A stretch of 64,000 nt of DNA from positions 3,348,001 to 3,412,000 of the forward strand of contig NZ_JBDNCH010000002.1 in assembly GCF_039769985.1 (NCBI RefSeq). The letters are read 5' to 3'. The first letter of the stretch is position 1; the number at the start of each line of letters is the position of its first letter. Shown in pieces: positions 9,253-19,586 of this stretch. The notes beneath the pieces were generated by a model. It worked only from the letters and a program-made list of their open reading frames with translations, searched no databases and had not been told where the DNA came from. The position numbers and the translations under genes are program-made. This DNA comes from Ponticoccus litoralis (GTDB lineage Bacteria > Pseudomonadota > Alphaproteobacteria > Rhodobacterales > Rhodobacteraceae).

Positions 9253-9831
9253 TCAGCTGTCGGAAACCGGTGCGGCGGGGGCTTCGCAGACGCTCACCAG
9301 CGCCTCGTACTGGGTGGTGATCCACCCCAGCGCCTGCTCGGGGTTCTGTTCCTCGATGCGGTCGGTGAAGCGCGAGAAGACGGCGGCAGAGCGCGAGTCG
9401 TTGATGGCGGGGATGTCCTGCGCGGTGATCACCGTCTGGTAGACGAAGAAGCCGATGGCCACCAGAAGGATGCCGCGCGCCACGCCAAAGAGGAACCCCA
9501 GCGCCTGGTCCAGCCCGCCAAGCGCCGAGCGCTGGATCAGCGACGAGAACAGCGGCGTGAACAGCGAGACCAGCACCAGCGCCACGGTGAAGACGGCGGC
9601 GAAGGCGGCGATCACCGACAGCTCGCAGCTGTCCGACAGGAATTCGCCGACCACCGGGATCTCTTTCACCAGCGGCTGCACCTGTGCGGCGAACATGAAG
9701 GCCACGACAGCCGCCGCGACCCAGCCGAGAATCGCCATGAGTTCGCGCACAAGACCGCGCGAATAGGCCAGCAGCGCCGATAGCACGATGATGACGCCCA
9801 CTGCGCCGTCGACAACGGTAAAGCCTTCCAT
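9253..9831 (-). CDS. cvpA: CvpA family membrane protein
   Basis: A 192-residue inner-membrane protein of the CvpA (colicin V production) family. It begins with MEGFTVVDGAVGVIIVLSAL and the family-typical AYSRGLVRELMAILGW, and has about four hydrophobic segments followed by a hydrophilic tail. In many alphaproteobacteria cvpA lies between radA and purF. Here radA is immediately upstream on the same strand, but purF is displaced by two genes. Its role is not biochemically defined; an envelope maintenance role is the usual inference. Confidence 0.88.
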   Translation of the reverse strand: MEGFTVVDGAVGVIIVLSALLAYSRGLVRELMAILGWVAAAVVAFMFAAQVQPLVKEIPVVGEFLSDSCELSVIAAFAAVFTVALVLVSLFTPLFSSLIQRSALGGLDQALGFLFGVARGILLVAIGFFVYQTVITAQDIPAINDSRSAAVFSRFTDRIEEQNPEQALGWITTQYEALVSVCEAPAAPVSDS

Positions 9832-9870
9832 CAGCCTCGCTCGCCTTTCTTCTTTTCCTTGCCTGCCGTC

Positions 9871-11239
<1,369 letters not shown>

Positions 11240-11353
11240 CGGGCCTCCTTCAACGGCGATCGCGCCGCTTATGCCCGATCGCCGCCCCGGCGCCAATGCC
11301 CAGCGGCACAGCCGCCTCCAACCGCGCTGCCCGGCCCCGGCGCCCGTACCGAT

Positions 11354-11417
11354 CCCTCTTCTTTGGTCTGAAAAATACCTCGGGGGGCGAGCGCAGCGAG
11401 CGGGGCAGAGCCCCCGC
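11354..11417 (-). repeat. Dispersed intergenic repeat, copy 2
   Basis: The minus-strand orientation of the recurrent element: GGGGGCTCTGCCCC, a palindromic GCTCGCTGCGCTCGC spacer, CCCCCGAGGTATTTTT, then CAGACCAAAGAAGAGG. It starts about 30 bases past the stop of the two-TM coiled-coil gene in the sense orientation, a natural place for a terminator. Confidence 0.8.
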
Positions 11418-11445
11418 GGCACCGCCGCCACCGATACGCGCCCGG

Positions 11446-12271
11446 CTATTCCGCGGCGCGGGGCAGGGGTGTCACCCTGTCGTCATAGGCCGGGGCCTCC
11501 GCGGTCCGGATCGGCTCGATCCCGGCGTCGGGTTGCGGTTCCGGCGCCGGGGCCTCCGGCTGCGCGGGGTCCAGCTCCGGCAGGATATCCGCCAGCGACG
11601 CGCGCATGCGGTCCAGCTGGGCGCGGGCGACCGCCTCCTCGAGGTCCACCTGCATCGCCCAGCTGCGGATCTCGTTGGCCGCCGCCTTGGCCTGCTCCAG
11701 CCTTTCGTTGAAGGTCTCGACCTCCTGCTGGCGCGCGATCAGGAAATCCCGCGCCCGGGCGACCTTGCGGTCCGAGTAGGTCTCGGCCAGCTCCTCGGCT
11801 GACATGGCTCATCTGTGCCGCCAGCTCCAGCACCGAGGGTTCCAGCTCGGACAGGTCCGGATGATCGCGCAGGAAGGCGATGCGCTCGCGGATCGAATCG
11901 AATTCGCCTTTCAGGGTGAACACCCCTTCGCGGTCGCAGCGGTGCGACAGCGCATAGGCCTGGGCGATGTCGCGCATGCCCATGTGGAAAGACCGGTGCG
12001 AGTTTTCCAGCGCCATGATGCGGGCATTGGTCGGCAGGTGGTAGCACAGCAGCACCGCCAGCACGGTCATCCCGATCTGGATCGCCTGACCGGCATCGGT
12101 ATATAAGGTCTCGCCATAGCCGACCGGCAGGGTAAGCCAGGGCGCGTAGCCCAGGGCTGCGGCCAGGGTCAGCCCCAGCAGGACAAGCGTGACGGCGATC
12201 GTGGCGGCGAAGGCCACGCGTTGCAGGACAAGGCGGATAAATTCGGCACCCCTGCGGACCATGGTCGTCAT
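11446..12271 (-). CDS. Two-TM protein with C-terminal coiled coil (frameshifted as written)
   Basis: About 274 residues, function unknown. Two membrane segments lie near residues 20-42 and 60-80 (ATIAVTLVLLGLTLAAALGY; IGMTVLAVLLCYHL). A long helical, charged region follows (FDSIRERIAFLRDHPDLSEL and FLIARQQEVETFNERLEQAK), ending in a Pro/Glu-rich tail. This is probably an inner-membrane protein with a cytoplasmic coiled coil. Homologues in Roseobacters are often loosely called DNA repair protein, which nothing here supports. The frame breaks at 11793-11798 (gene-strand AGCGAGGAG reads AGCCGAGGAG); removing one C restores HVSEELAETYSDRKV. Confidence 0.7.
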
Positions 12272-12379
12272 GACATTCCCCCGTCGGATGCCGCTGAACC
12301 CGGCACCTCTTTGAGCAAGATTATGCCTATGGTACGCGAAGGAGGGATCTTTTGTTCCCTAAAAACGTAAACGCTTTGT

Positions 12380-12847
12380 TTACCTGTTTTGTGTCAGGGT
12401 CTTTTCGACGGTGCCGAACAGCAGCGAGGCAAGGATGCAGCCGGTAAACAGGTACAGGCCCCAGGCGGTGTCGACCCGGCCCACGCCAAGGCCCTTGGCC
12501 AGCGTCACGTAAAGCGCCACCAGGAAGACATCGGCCATGGCAAGCCGTCCCAGCGCGATGAGCGCGGGCAGCCAGCGGCGCGGGGCGAGGCCGAAGCTGA
12601 CAAGCGCAAGGCCGGCGGTTTTGGCCATCGGCGCCACAAGCGCAAAGAGCGCGACGACAAGCGCGAGGAAACGGTCGCTCTGCCACAGCGAGGCCAGACC
12701 CGACAGAACGCTGATCTCGCTCATCCCGAACAGCGGCAGAAGCCCGGCTTTCAGAAGCGGCGCGGTCCAGGACAGCGGATAAAGCAGCAAAAGCAGAAGG
12801 TTGCTCCAGCGCGCCAGCGTTGCGGCGCGGCTCAGGAGGTCCACCAC
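12380..12847 (-). CDS. PqiA-like (paraquat-inducible protein A) membrane protein
   Basis: A 155-residue integral membrane protein with about four hydrophobic helices. It resembles a single PqiA module: GMSEISVLSGLASLWQSDRF, then APMAKTAGLALV and a LGRLAMADVFLVALYV stretch typical of the family. PqiA proteins are partners of MCE/Mla-type lipid trafficking systems, and an Mla-like ATPase and permease lie just upstream, so a role in lipid transport is plausible. The start is a GTG overlapping the stop of the preceding gene. An upstream in-frame start cannot be ruled out. Confidence 0.7.
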   Translation of the reverse strand: MVDLLSRAATLARWSNLLLLLLYPLSWTAPLLKAGLLPLFGMSEISVLSGLASLWQSDRFLALVVALFALVAPMAKTAGLALVSFGLAPRRWLPALIALGRLAMADVFLVALYVTLAKGLGVGRVDTAWGLYLFTGCILASLLFGTVEKTLTQNR

Positions 12848-13218
12848 CAGAGCCCCAGAAGCACCGCCAGCAGCAGGGCAAAGACCGCGTCCATCCAGCG
12901 CCAGCGCGCGCGCGGGCTGATGGCCGAGATCGCGTAAAGCGTGGCGGGCACCAGAAGCGCGGCCATGCCGCCGCCTTCCGCCATGGCCCGCGCGGCCTGC
13001 GCGTAGCCCGCCGTGCCGGTCAGCCCAAGCGCGGGGGCGAAGGTGGTCGCGACACCCGCCACGGAAAGGCCGAACGCCACCAGCGCGGGCCAGCGCGCCA
13101 GTCCGGGGCCGAGGATCACCCGCAGCAGCGCAAGTACGGCCAGCACCTCGAGGAAAACGAAGCGCTTGAAGGCAAGGAAGGTCAGCAGAAGGTCGGGATC
13201 GCCGGAAAACGGGGTCAT
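12832..13218 (-). CDS. Four-TM membrane protein of unknown function
   Basis: A 128-residue hydrophobic protein beginning MTPFSGDPDLLLTFLAFKRF, with about four membrane helices and a Trp-rich C-terminus (GLWWWTS). I do not recognise the family. It overlaps the PqiA-like gene downstream by about 15 bases and follows the Mla-type ATPase gene by 110 bases, so it is probably part of the same envelope-lipid operon. Confidence 0.6.
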   Translation of the reverse strand: MTPFSGDPDLLLTFLAFKRFVFLEVLAVLALLRVILGPGLARWPALVAFGLSVAGVATTFAPALGLTGTAGYAQAARAMAEGGGMAALLVPATLYAISAISPRARWRWMDAVFALLLAVLLGLWWWTS

Positions 13219-13328
13219 GACAACGCCTCTGTCGCGGGGGGATGGCAGGACAGGCCCGTGCCGGACGGCGGGGTGCGACCCTGCGCGCCGATCGGCCGGC
13301 GCGCCACGGGGGAGGGCCGGGAGCCGCG

Positions 13329-14074
13329 TCATCGCACCGTCTCGATCGGGCCGGTCGCGCGCCCCGTGATGAATTGGTCGACATAGGGATCGCCGCTGTC
13401 GTCCATCCGGGCGACGGGGCCGGTCCAGCGGATCACCCCGCCGTGCAGCATGGCCACGTCGTCGGCAATGGCCCGCACGCTTGACATGTCATGGGTGATG
13501 GTCATGGCCGTGGCGCCCATTTCCGTCACGATCTCGCGGATCAGGTCGTTGATCACTCCGGCCATGATCGGGTCGAGCCCGGTAGTGGGTTCGTCGAAGA
13601 AGATGATCTCGGGCTCGGCGGCGATGGCACGGGCCAGACCCACGCGCTTTTGCATGCCGCCCGAGAGCTCGGCGGGCAGGCGGTCGGCCACCTCGGGCTT
13701 CAGGCCCACCCGGCGCAGCTTTTCGATGGCGATGGCGCGGGCCTCGTCGCGTGACCGCGCCAGCCGTCCGCGCAGCAGGCGGAAGGCGACGTTCTGCCAG
13801 ACCGGCAGGGAATCGAAGAGCGCGCCGCCCTGAAACAGCATGCCGAAGCGGGCGAGGAAGGCGTCGCGGTCCTGCGTGGTCACATCCTGTCCGTCGAGCA
13901 GGATGGTGCCCGCATCCGGCGTCACCAACCCAAGGATGCATTTCAGCAGCACCGACTTGCCGGTGCCGGAGCCGCCGATGATCACCATGGAACTGCCGCG
14001 CGGGATCGTCAGATCGACTCCCGGAGAACGGCATTGTCGCCAAAGCGTTTGTGCAGCCCGGTGAGTTCGATCAT
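13329..14074 (-). CDS. Mla-type ABC transporter ATP-binding protein (frameshifted as written)
   Basis: About 248 residues. This is the cytoplasmic ATPase of an MCE/Mla phospholipid transport system. Walker A is IIGGSGTGKSVLLK, the ABC signature is ELSGGMQKRVGLARA, and Walker B is EIIFFDEPTTGLDP, all in order and well conserved. The N-terminus MIELTGLHKRFGDNAVL is in one frame and the rest (DLTIPRGSSMVIIGG) in another, with a missing base near 14018-14024 (CTCCGGGAGTCGATC). It lies downstream of the permease gene. No MlaD-type MCE protein is seen in the window. Confidence 0.88.
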
Positions 14075-14100
14075 GCGGCGCGCTCCTGCGGGGCGGGGGC

Positions 14101-14144
14101 AAGCGCGTTCGAACGCGCTTTCAAAGCGTCTTCGAAGACGCTTT
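14101..14144. repeat. Twin perfect palindromes, intergenic
   Basis: Two adjacent perfect palindromes: AAGCGCGTTCGAACGCGCTT (14101-14120) and, two bases on, a 22-base one (14123-14144) with centre CTTCGAAG and arms AAAGCGT/ACGCTTT. They sit between the permease and ATPase genes of the Mla-like operon. As RNA each would form a stable hairpin. Confidence 0.85.
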
Positions 14145-14174
14145 GGCGCCCGGGGCGGATGTCACGGCAGGGTC

Positions 14175-14957
14175 TCATAGCGAGAAGAACACCCCGGTGA
14201 GCAGAAAGTTCGCCGCAAGGATCAGCACGGCGGCGGCCTCGACGCTGCCCTTGGTGGCGCGGCCCACGCCCTGCGCGCCGCGCCCCGAGGTCATGCCGAA
14301 ATAGCAGCCGATCAGCGCCGCGATGCCGCCGAAGGCGCAGCCCTTGACCAGCGAGGAAACAACGTCCAGCGGTTCGAGGAAATTCACCGTGTTGGTCAGG
14401 TAGCCCGCCGCGTTGAAGCCCAGCGTGCCGGTGGCCACCGCGTAGCCGCCGAAGATGCCGATCACGTCGCCGACACCGACCAGCAGCGGCACCGTCACCA
14501 GCGCCGCCAGCACCCGGGGCGCCACGAGATAGCCCATCGGGTTGGTCGACAGGGTCACCAGCGCGTCGATCTGTTCGGTGACCTTCATGGTGGCGATCTC
14601 GGCGGCGATGCTCGAGGTCACCCGCGCCGCGATCATCAGCCCGACCAGAACCGGGCCAAGCTCGCGCACCATGCCGATGGCGACGATCTGCGGCACCACC
14701 GCCTCTGCGTTGAAACGCGATCCGCCGGAATAGATCTGCAGCGCCAGCGCGCCGCCGGTGAAGACCGCGGTCAGTCCCACCACCGGCAGCGACAGCCAGC
14801 CGACCTGCAAGAGCGCCCCGGCGACCTCGCGCCCGTAGAAGGGCGGGCGCAGGATCTGCGTCAGGGCCGCAAGCGCAAAGAGCGTCACCCGCCCCACGGC
14901 AGAGAGCATGCCCAGCACCGCGCGGCCCAGGGCGCCGAAGGGCGCGGCGAGGCTCAC
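14175..14957 (-). CDS. MlaE-type ABC transporter permease
   Basis: A 260-residue permease of the MlaE/YrbE family, which handles retrograde phospholipid transport across the envelope together with the ATPase downstream. Typical segments are GMVRELGPVLVGLMIAARV and AEIATMKVTEQIDALVTLST, where the family EQ-x-DAL motif is visible. About five membrane helices are present. The start is a GTG overlapping the alr stop by four bases (GTGA), so the gene is translationally coupled to alr. An expanded Rhodobacterales arrangement, alr then permease then ATPase, is seen here. Confidence 0.9.
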   Translation of the reverse strand: MSLAAPFGALGRAVLGMLSAVGRVTLFALAALTQILRPPFYGREVAGALLQVGWLSLPVVGLTAVFTGGALALQIYSGGSRFNAEAVVPQIVAIGMVRELGPVLVGLMIAARVTSSIAAEIATMKVTEQIDALVTLSTNPMGYLVAPRVLAALVTVPLLVGVGDVIGIFGGYAVATGTLGFNAAGYLTNTVNFLEPLDVVSSLVKGCAFGGIAALIGCYFGMTSGRGAQGVGRATKGSVEAAAVLILAANFLLTGVFFSL

Positions 14958-15996
14958 GAGAGGACGTAGTCCCGGGCGTAGCGCGCCCCCAGAGAGGTCA
15001 GAACCTCGTAACCGATGGTTCCGGCCCAGTCGGCCAGCTGGTCGACGCCCTGGTGCGGGCCAAGCAGCTCCAGCCACTCGGGATCGCCATCCAGCGCCGA
15101 GACATCCACGCCGATCAGGTCCATCGACACGCGGCCAAGGATCTTGCAGCGGGTCTCTCCGGTCCAGAGCCAGCCCTCGGCGCCGATTGCCCGCAGGATG
15201 CCGTCGGCGTAGCCGCCCGCGATGGTGGCGACGCGGGTGGGGGCCTGCGCGGTCCAGGTGTTGCCGTAGCCCACGGTCTCGCCCGGCAGGACCTCGCGGG
15301 TCTGGATCACCGGGATCGACAGATGCGCGACGGGCTGCGCGCCGACCAGCGGCAGGCCGCCATACATGCCGACGCCGGGCCGCGTGACATCGAAATGATA
15401 GTCGGGCCCCAGCAGGATGCCGCCGGTGGCAGACAGCGAGCGCGGCACCTCGATGCCGTCGGTCATCGCCCGGAAGGCGCTGAGCTGCCGGGCGTTCATC
15501 TCGTGGTCCGGCTCATCCGCGCAGGCGAGGTGGGACATCACCAGCCGCGGCCCCTGCGCCAGTGGCGATGTCGCGCAGCGCCTGCCACTCGTACCGGCTC
15601 CATCCCCAGCCGGTTCATGCCGCTGTCGAGCTGGATCCCGAAGGGGTGGCCCGGCAGGCCCTCGACGTGGCGCAGCATCTGGTCGATGCCGTTGATCATC
15701 GGGATCAGGGTGGCGCCGCGGATCAGCGCCGCATCGCCCGCCATGTGACCGGAAAAGACGTGGATCTCGGGCCCCGGTCCGAGGATCTCGCGCAGCTGTG
15801 CGCCCTCTTCGGCGACCGCGACGAAGAACTTGCGCGCCCCGGCCCCGGCCGAGGCGGGGGCGACCCGGTCCAGCCCCAGCCCGTAGGCGTTGGCCTTGAC
15901 CACGGCCCCGGCTTCGGCCGAGGGGGCGGCATCGCGCAACATGCGCCAGTTCGCGCAAAGCGCCGAGAGATCGATGGAAAGTCTTGCCTGTGCCAT
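14954..15996 (-). CDS. alr: Alanine racemase (two frameshifts as written)
   Basis: About 346 residues. A PLP enzyme that supplies D-alanine for peptidoglycan. The PLP lysine lies in AVVKANAYGLG near residue 35. HPFGIQLDSGMNRLGM and the C-terminal catalytic Tyr region ETVGYGNTW are conserved. Two breaks lie close together: 15590-15596 (CTCGTACGGC reads CTCGTACCGGC) and 15559-15565 (CCAGG reads CCAGTGG). Correcting both gives EPYEWQALRDIALAQGPRLVMSHL with the expected MSHLACAD. dnaB lies upstream on the same strand, with cobS inverted between. Confidence 0.93.
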
Positions 15997-16105
15997 GGCC
16001 TCGTCTTTGGCAGGATGGGCGCGCGGGTCAAGTGCGAAATGCGCGTGCCCGCTTGCGGGCGGGACCCTGCCGCCTATGATCGCTGTGCAACGGGACGGAG
16101 AGACC

Positions 16106-16878
16106 ATGGAGCTGCACAGGACCTTGCGGTTGGAGGGGACGCTGTTTCTCATGGCGCTGGGGTATCTCACGCGCCTGCCCGTGCCGGCCGATCTGCCCGA
16201 AAGCGACGACCTGACGGTGCGGGCGGTGAAATACCAGCCCGCGGTCGGCGCCCTTGTGGGCGGCATCGCCGCGACGGTGCTGTGGCTGGCATCGGCGGTC
16301 CTGCCGGGCATGGTCGCCGTGCTGCTGGGCGTGGCCGCGGCCATCGTGGTGACGGGGGCTTTCCACGAGGACGGGCTGGCGGATGCGGCGGACGGGCTGG
16401 GCGCGGGCCGGGACCGCAACCAGACCCTGCACATCATGAACGACGCGCGCCTCGGCACCTACGGCGGCCTGGCGCTGGGGCTGGTGCTGGCGCTGCGCGT
16501 GGCCCTGCTGGCGGCCATGCCGCCGCTCGAGGCGGGGCTGGCGCTGATCGCCGCGCATGGGGTGGCGCGCATGGGTGTGGTGCATGTCATGGCGCGCAAT
16601 ACCTCGGCCCACCTCGTCGGCCTGCGGGCGCTGATGCCTAATGTGACGCCGGACGGCTACCGCATCGCCTTGGCCAGCACGCTGGTCCTGATGGTGCCGC
16701 TGGTCCTTGCGGTCGGCCCCCTTGCAACGCTCTTCGGCTTCGTGGCCGCGGTGCTCTGCGCCCAGGTCGTCCGTATCCTCTTTATCCGCCGCATCGGCGG
16801 CTGGACGGGGACTGCCTTGGCGCCGCGCAGCAGATGGGCGAAGTCGGCTTCTACCTCGGCCTCGCGCTCTGGCTCTGA
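16106..16878 (+). CDS. cobS: Adenosylcobinamide-GDP ribazoletransferase (frameshifted as written)
   Basis: About 257 residues. CobS is the membrane-bound cobalamin synthase that joins adenosylcobinamide-GDP and alpha-ribazole in late B12 assembly. The conserved FHEDGLADAADGLGAG and MNDARLGTYGGLALGL motifs are both present, with several hydrophobic helices. I chose the ATG at 16106 (MELHRTLRLEG) because GGAGAG precedes it; 16076 is an in-frame alternative. The frame breaks near 16807-16811, where one base appears lost (GGGCGACTGC to GGGGACTGC). The correct frame ends LGAAQQMGEVGFYLGLALWL at 16878. I see no cobalamin riboswitch upstream. Confidence 0.9.
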
Positions 16879-16932
16879 CGGGCTGACGCGCCCTTTGAGC
16901 GGCGCGCCCGGCGGCAAGACCTGTTCCGAAGA

Positions 16933-17033
16933 GAGGTATTTTTAGGACCAGAGAAGCCCCGCGCGCGTGCCCGCCTTCTCTGGTCTTCCAAATACCTCGG
17001 GGGGCGCGCGCAGCGCGCGGGGGCAGAGCCCCC
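16933..17033. repeat. Dispersed intergenic repeat, mirrored pair (copy 3)
   Basis: Two copies facing each other between convergent cobS and dnaB. The left half-copy is GAGGTATTTTTAGGACCAGAGAAG (16933-16956, tail only). The right copy, read on the minus strand (16975-17033), is full with the GGGGGCTCTGCCCCC hairpin. Together the arms could pair into a long stem, giving a bidirectional transcript end. Each copy is oriented to follow its own gene. Confidence 0.8.
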
Positions 17034-17067
17034 ACCCGGTCGGCGCGCAAAGCGCGGCGAAACCGGG

Positions 17068-18555
17068 TCAGAAGCTGTCGCCACCCTCGGCTTGCCAGGG
17101 TTTCACGAGGTTGCCGAAGCGCGTGAACTGGCTCTCGAAGGACAGCTCGACGGTGCCGATGGGGCCGTGACGCTGCTTGCCGATGATGACCTCGGCCTTG
17201 CCGTGCAGGCGCGACATGCGGTCCTGCCAATCGGCCATCTTGTCCAGCTCGTGATCGCCGGGCTTCTCGCGCTCGACGTAATATTCCTCGCGGAAGACGA
17301 ACATGACCACGTCGGCGTCCTGCTCGATCGAGCCCGATTCCCGCAGGTCCGACAGCTGCGGGCGCTTGTCTTCGCGGCTTTCCACCGCGCGGCTCAGCTG
17401 GGACAGGGCGATGACCGGGATGTTCAGCTCCTTGGCGATGGCCTTCAGGCCCATCGAGATCTCGGCGATTTCCTGCACCCGGTTGTCGGCGGTGCCGCGC
17501 AGAAGCTGCAGGTAGTCGACGATGATCAGGTCCAGCCCATGCGTCCGTTTCAGGCGGCGCGCCCGCGCCGCGACCTGGCTGATCGGCAGGGCTGGCGTGT
17601 CGTCGATGTAAAGCGGGCAGGATTCCAGCGTCTTGGCGGCCTCGACGAAGCGGCGGAATTCCTGCTCCGTCATGTCGCCCTGGCGGATCTTGTGGCTGGA
17701 GATCTCCGAGGCCTCGGCCAGGATCCGGCCCGCCAGCTGCTCGGCGCTCATTTCGAGGCTGAAGAAGCCCACCACGCCGCCGTCCAGCGCGCCGAAGCTG
17801 CCGTCGGGGCGTTCACCCTTGCGATAGGCCTTGGCGATGTTGAAGGCCACGTTGGTCGCCAGCGAGGTCTTGCCCATCGAGGGGCGCCCGGCGAGGATCA
17901 GAAGGTCCGAGGGGTGCAGGCCGCCCAGCTTCTTGTCCATGTCGGTCAGCCCGGTCGAGATGCCCGCCAGCCCGCCGTCGCGCTGGTAGGCCGCGTTCGC
18001 GACATTGACGGCCTCTGTTACCGCCTTGAGAAAGCTCTGGAAACCGCTCTCGGACTGGCCCTGTTCCGCCAGCTTGTAAAGCGCCTGTTCGGCCTCGACG
18101 ATCTGTTCCTTGGGCTCGGACTTCACGTCCACCTTGGAGGCCCGGTCCGAGATGTCGCGGCCCAGCCGGATCAGGTCGCGGCGCACCGCGAGGTCGTAGA
18201 TCATCTGCGCGTAGTCGCGCACCGCGAAGGTCGAGACGGCGGCGCCCGCAAGCCGCACGAGATAGGCCGGCCCACCCAGTTCCTTCAGGCCCTCGTCGTC
18301 CTCCATGAAGGCCTTGAGCGTCACCGGAGAGGCGAGGTTGTTCTTGGAAATCCGCGCCGCCGCGATCTCGTAGATGCGGCGGTGGACCGGATCGTAGAAA
18401 TGGTTGGCATTGATGACCGAGGCGACGCGGTCGAAGACCTCGTTGTCGGTCAGGATGGCGCCCAGAAGCTGCTGCTCGGCCTCGATGGAATGCGGCATGG
18501 TCTCGACCGCCTCGACCTGCACGCCGGTCGGGTTGATTGTCGCGATCTCGTTCAT
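17068..18555 (-). CDS. dnaB: Replicative DNA helicase DnaB
   Basis: A 495-residue replicative helicase, the hexameric motor at the replication fork. The N-terminal DnaB domain includes PHSIEAEQQLLGAILTDN, and the RecA-like C-terminal ATPase has Walker A GRPSMGKTSLATNVAF. DLIIVDYLQLLRG (Walker B region) and the Arg finger-type segment FRDKRPQLSDLRESGSIEQD-like block are present (as SREDKRPQLSDLRESG). It is full length and intact, in contrast to its neighbours. The repeat element lies just past the stop. Confidence 0.97.
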   Translation of the reverse strand: MNEIATINPTGVQVEAVETMPHSIEAEQQLLGAILTDNEVFDRVASVINANHFYDPVHRRIYEIAAARISKNNLASPVTLKAFMEDDEGLKELGGPAYLVRLAGAAVSTFAVRDYAQMIYDLAVRRDLIRLGRDISDRASKVDVKSEPKEQIVEAEQALYKLAEQGQSESGFQSFLKAVTEAVNVANAAYQRDGGLAGISTGLTDMDKKLGGLHPSDLLILAGRPSMGKTSLATNVAFNIAKAYRKGERPDGSFGALDGGVVGFFSLEMSAEQLAGRILAEASEISSHKIRQGDMTEQEFRRFVEAAKTLESCPLYIDDTPALPISQVAARARRLKRTHGLDLIIVDYLQLLRGTADNRVQEIAEISMGLKAIAKELNIPVIALSQLSRAVESREDKRPQLSDLRESGSIEQDADVVMFVFREEYYVEREKPGDHELDKMADWQDRMSRLHGKAEVIIGKQRHGPIGTVELSFESQFTRFGNLVKPWQAEGGDSF

Positions 18556-18775
18556 CTGCCCTGCCTGTCCCCCATCTGCTGCCCCGTGGCGGGTGACCTA
18601 TCAACGCCGCCCGCGCAGAGGCAAAATGTATGTTTCTGGGGATAAACCCCGGCGCGGGGTGGCTACCGCATCTTGCCACCTGTCAGGGTGGTGCGTCAAT
18701 ATCTGGTCCCGGCGGCGCAGGGCTGTGACCGGACAGTCACAGGCAAGAGGCCGCCGGGGGAGTGGTGTCCCGCGC

Positions 18776-19447
18776 TCAGGCGTCGGCGCGGGCGGCGCGC
18801 CAGCCCTGCGGATCCTTCAGGAACGATTCGACCTCTCCGAGCACGGCCCTGTGTTTCTCGGGCGCTTCGGCCAGCACCTCCCACCAGGTGCAGAGGTGGT
18901 GCAGCGCGACGCCGTGGTCGCCCAGCGTCTTGATCGTCTCGGGGAAGATGCCGTAGTAGAAGATCACCGCCGTATGGGCGCAGGTGGCGCCGGTGTCGCG
19001 GATGGCATCCACGAAAGACAGCTTCGAGCCGCCGTCGGTGGTCAGGTCCTCGACCAGCAGCACGCGCTGGCCCTCGGTCATGGCGCCCTCGATGCGGGCG
19101 TTGCGGCCGTAGCCCTTGGGCTTCTTGCGCACGTAGGTCATGGGCAGGGCCATGCGTTCCGCCACCAGCGCGGCGAAGGGAATGCCTGCGGTCTCGCCGC
19201 CGGCGATATTGTCGAAGGCCTCGAAACCGGCGTTGCGCATGACCGTGACGGTCAGGAAGTCCATCAGCGTCGAGCGGATGCGCGGGAAGGAGATCAGCTT
19301 GCGGCAGTCGATGTAGACCGGCGAGAGCTGTCCCGAGGCCAGCTTGAACGGCTCGTCCGCCATGAAGTTCACCGCCTCGATTTCCCACAGCATGCGGGCG
19401 GTCAGGCGGGCCATTTCTTCGGGCGAGGGGTAGGTCGAGGGGATCAT
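18776..19447 (-). CDS. pyrE: Orotate phosphoribosyltransferase
   Basis: A 223-residue enzyme converting orotate and PRPP to OMP in pyrimidine synthesis. The PRPP-binding motif is VLLVEDLTTDGGSKLSF and the core includes GGETAGIPFAAL and MTYVRKKPKGYGRNA. It matches the longer alphaproteobacterial form, with a C-terminal extension ending ARADA. It follows pyrC on the minus strand with twin palindromes in the 139-base gap, so the two pyrimidine genes probably form an operon. Intact. Confidence 0.95.
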   Translation of the reverse strand: MIPSTYPSPEEMARLTARMLWEIEAVNFMADEPFKLASGQLSPVYIDCRKLISFPRIRSTLMDFLTVTVMRNAGFEAFDNIAGGETAGIPFAALVAERMALPMTYVRKKPKGYGRNARIEGAMTEGQRVLLVEDLTTDGGSKLSFVDAIRDTGATCAHTAVIFYYGIFPETIKTLGDHGVALHHLCTWWEVLAEAPEKHRAVLGEVESFLKDPQGWRAARADA

Positions 19448-19511
19448 GAGCGCGGTCTCCGGGGGCGTGGCGGGTCGGTTTCGGGGATAGGCGGTTCTGC
19501 CGGGTGGGGGC

Positions 19512-19576
19512 AAGGCCCTTCGAAGGGCCTTGGACCGCGCGTGCAGGCGCGGTGAAAGCGCCTTGGAAGGCGCTTT
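19512..19576. repeat. Cluster of three hairpins/palindromes, intergenic
   Basis: AAGGCCCTTCGAAGGGCCTT (19512-19531, perfect), a CCGCGC/GCGCGG hairpin (19535-19552), and AAAGCGCCTT/AAGGCGCTTT (19555-19576, GG loop). They begin 11 bases past the pyrC stop and lie between pyrC and pyrE. The first palindrome is identical to one at 48093-48112, after the indolepyruvate oxidoreductase gene. Confidence 0.85.
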
Positions 19577-19586
19577 GCCGCCCGCG

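Noticed and set aside
11446..12271. Assignment as a DNA repair protein
   Set aside because: It has two membrane helices and a coiled coil and no repair-enzyme motif.
16021..16105. Cobalamin riboswitch upstream of cobS
   Set aside because: Only a short GCCCGC/GCGGGC hairpin is present; no B12-box-like sequence was seen and the 110-base gap to alr is too short for a full riboswitch.
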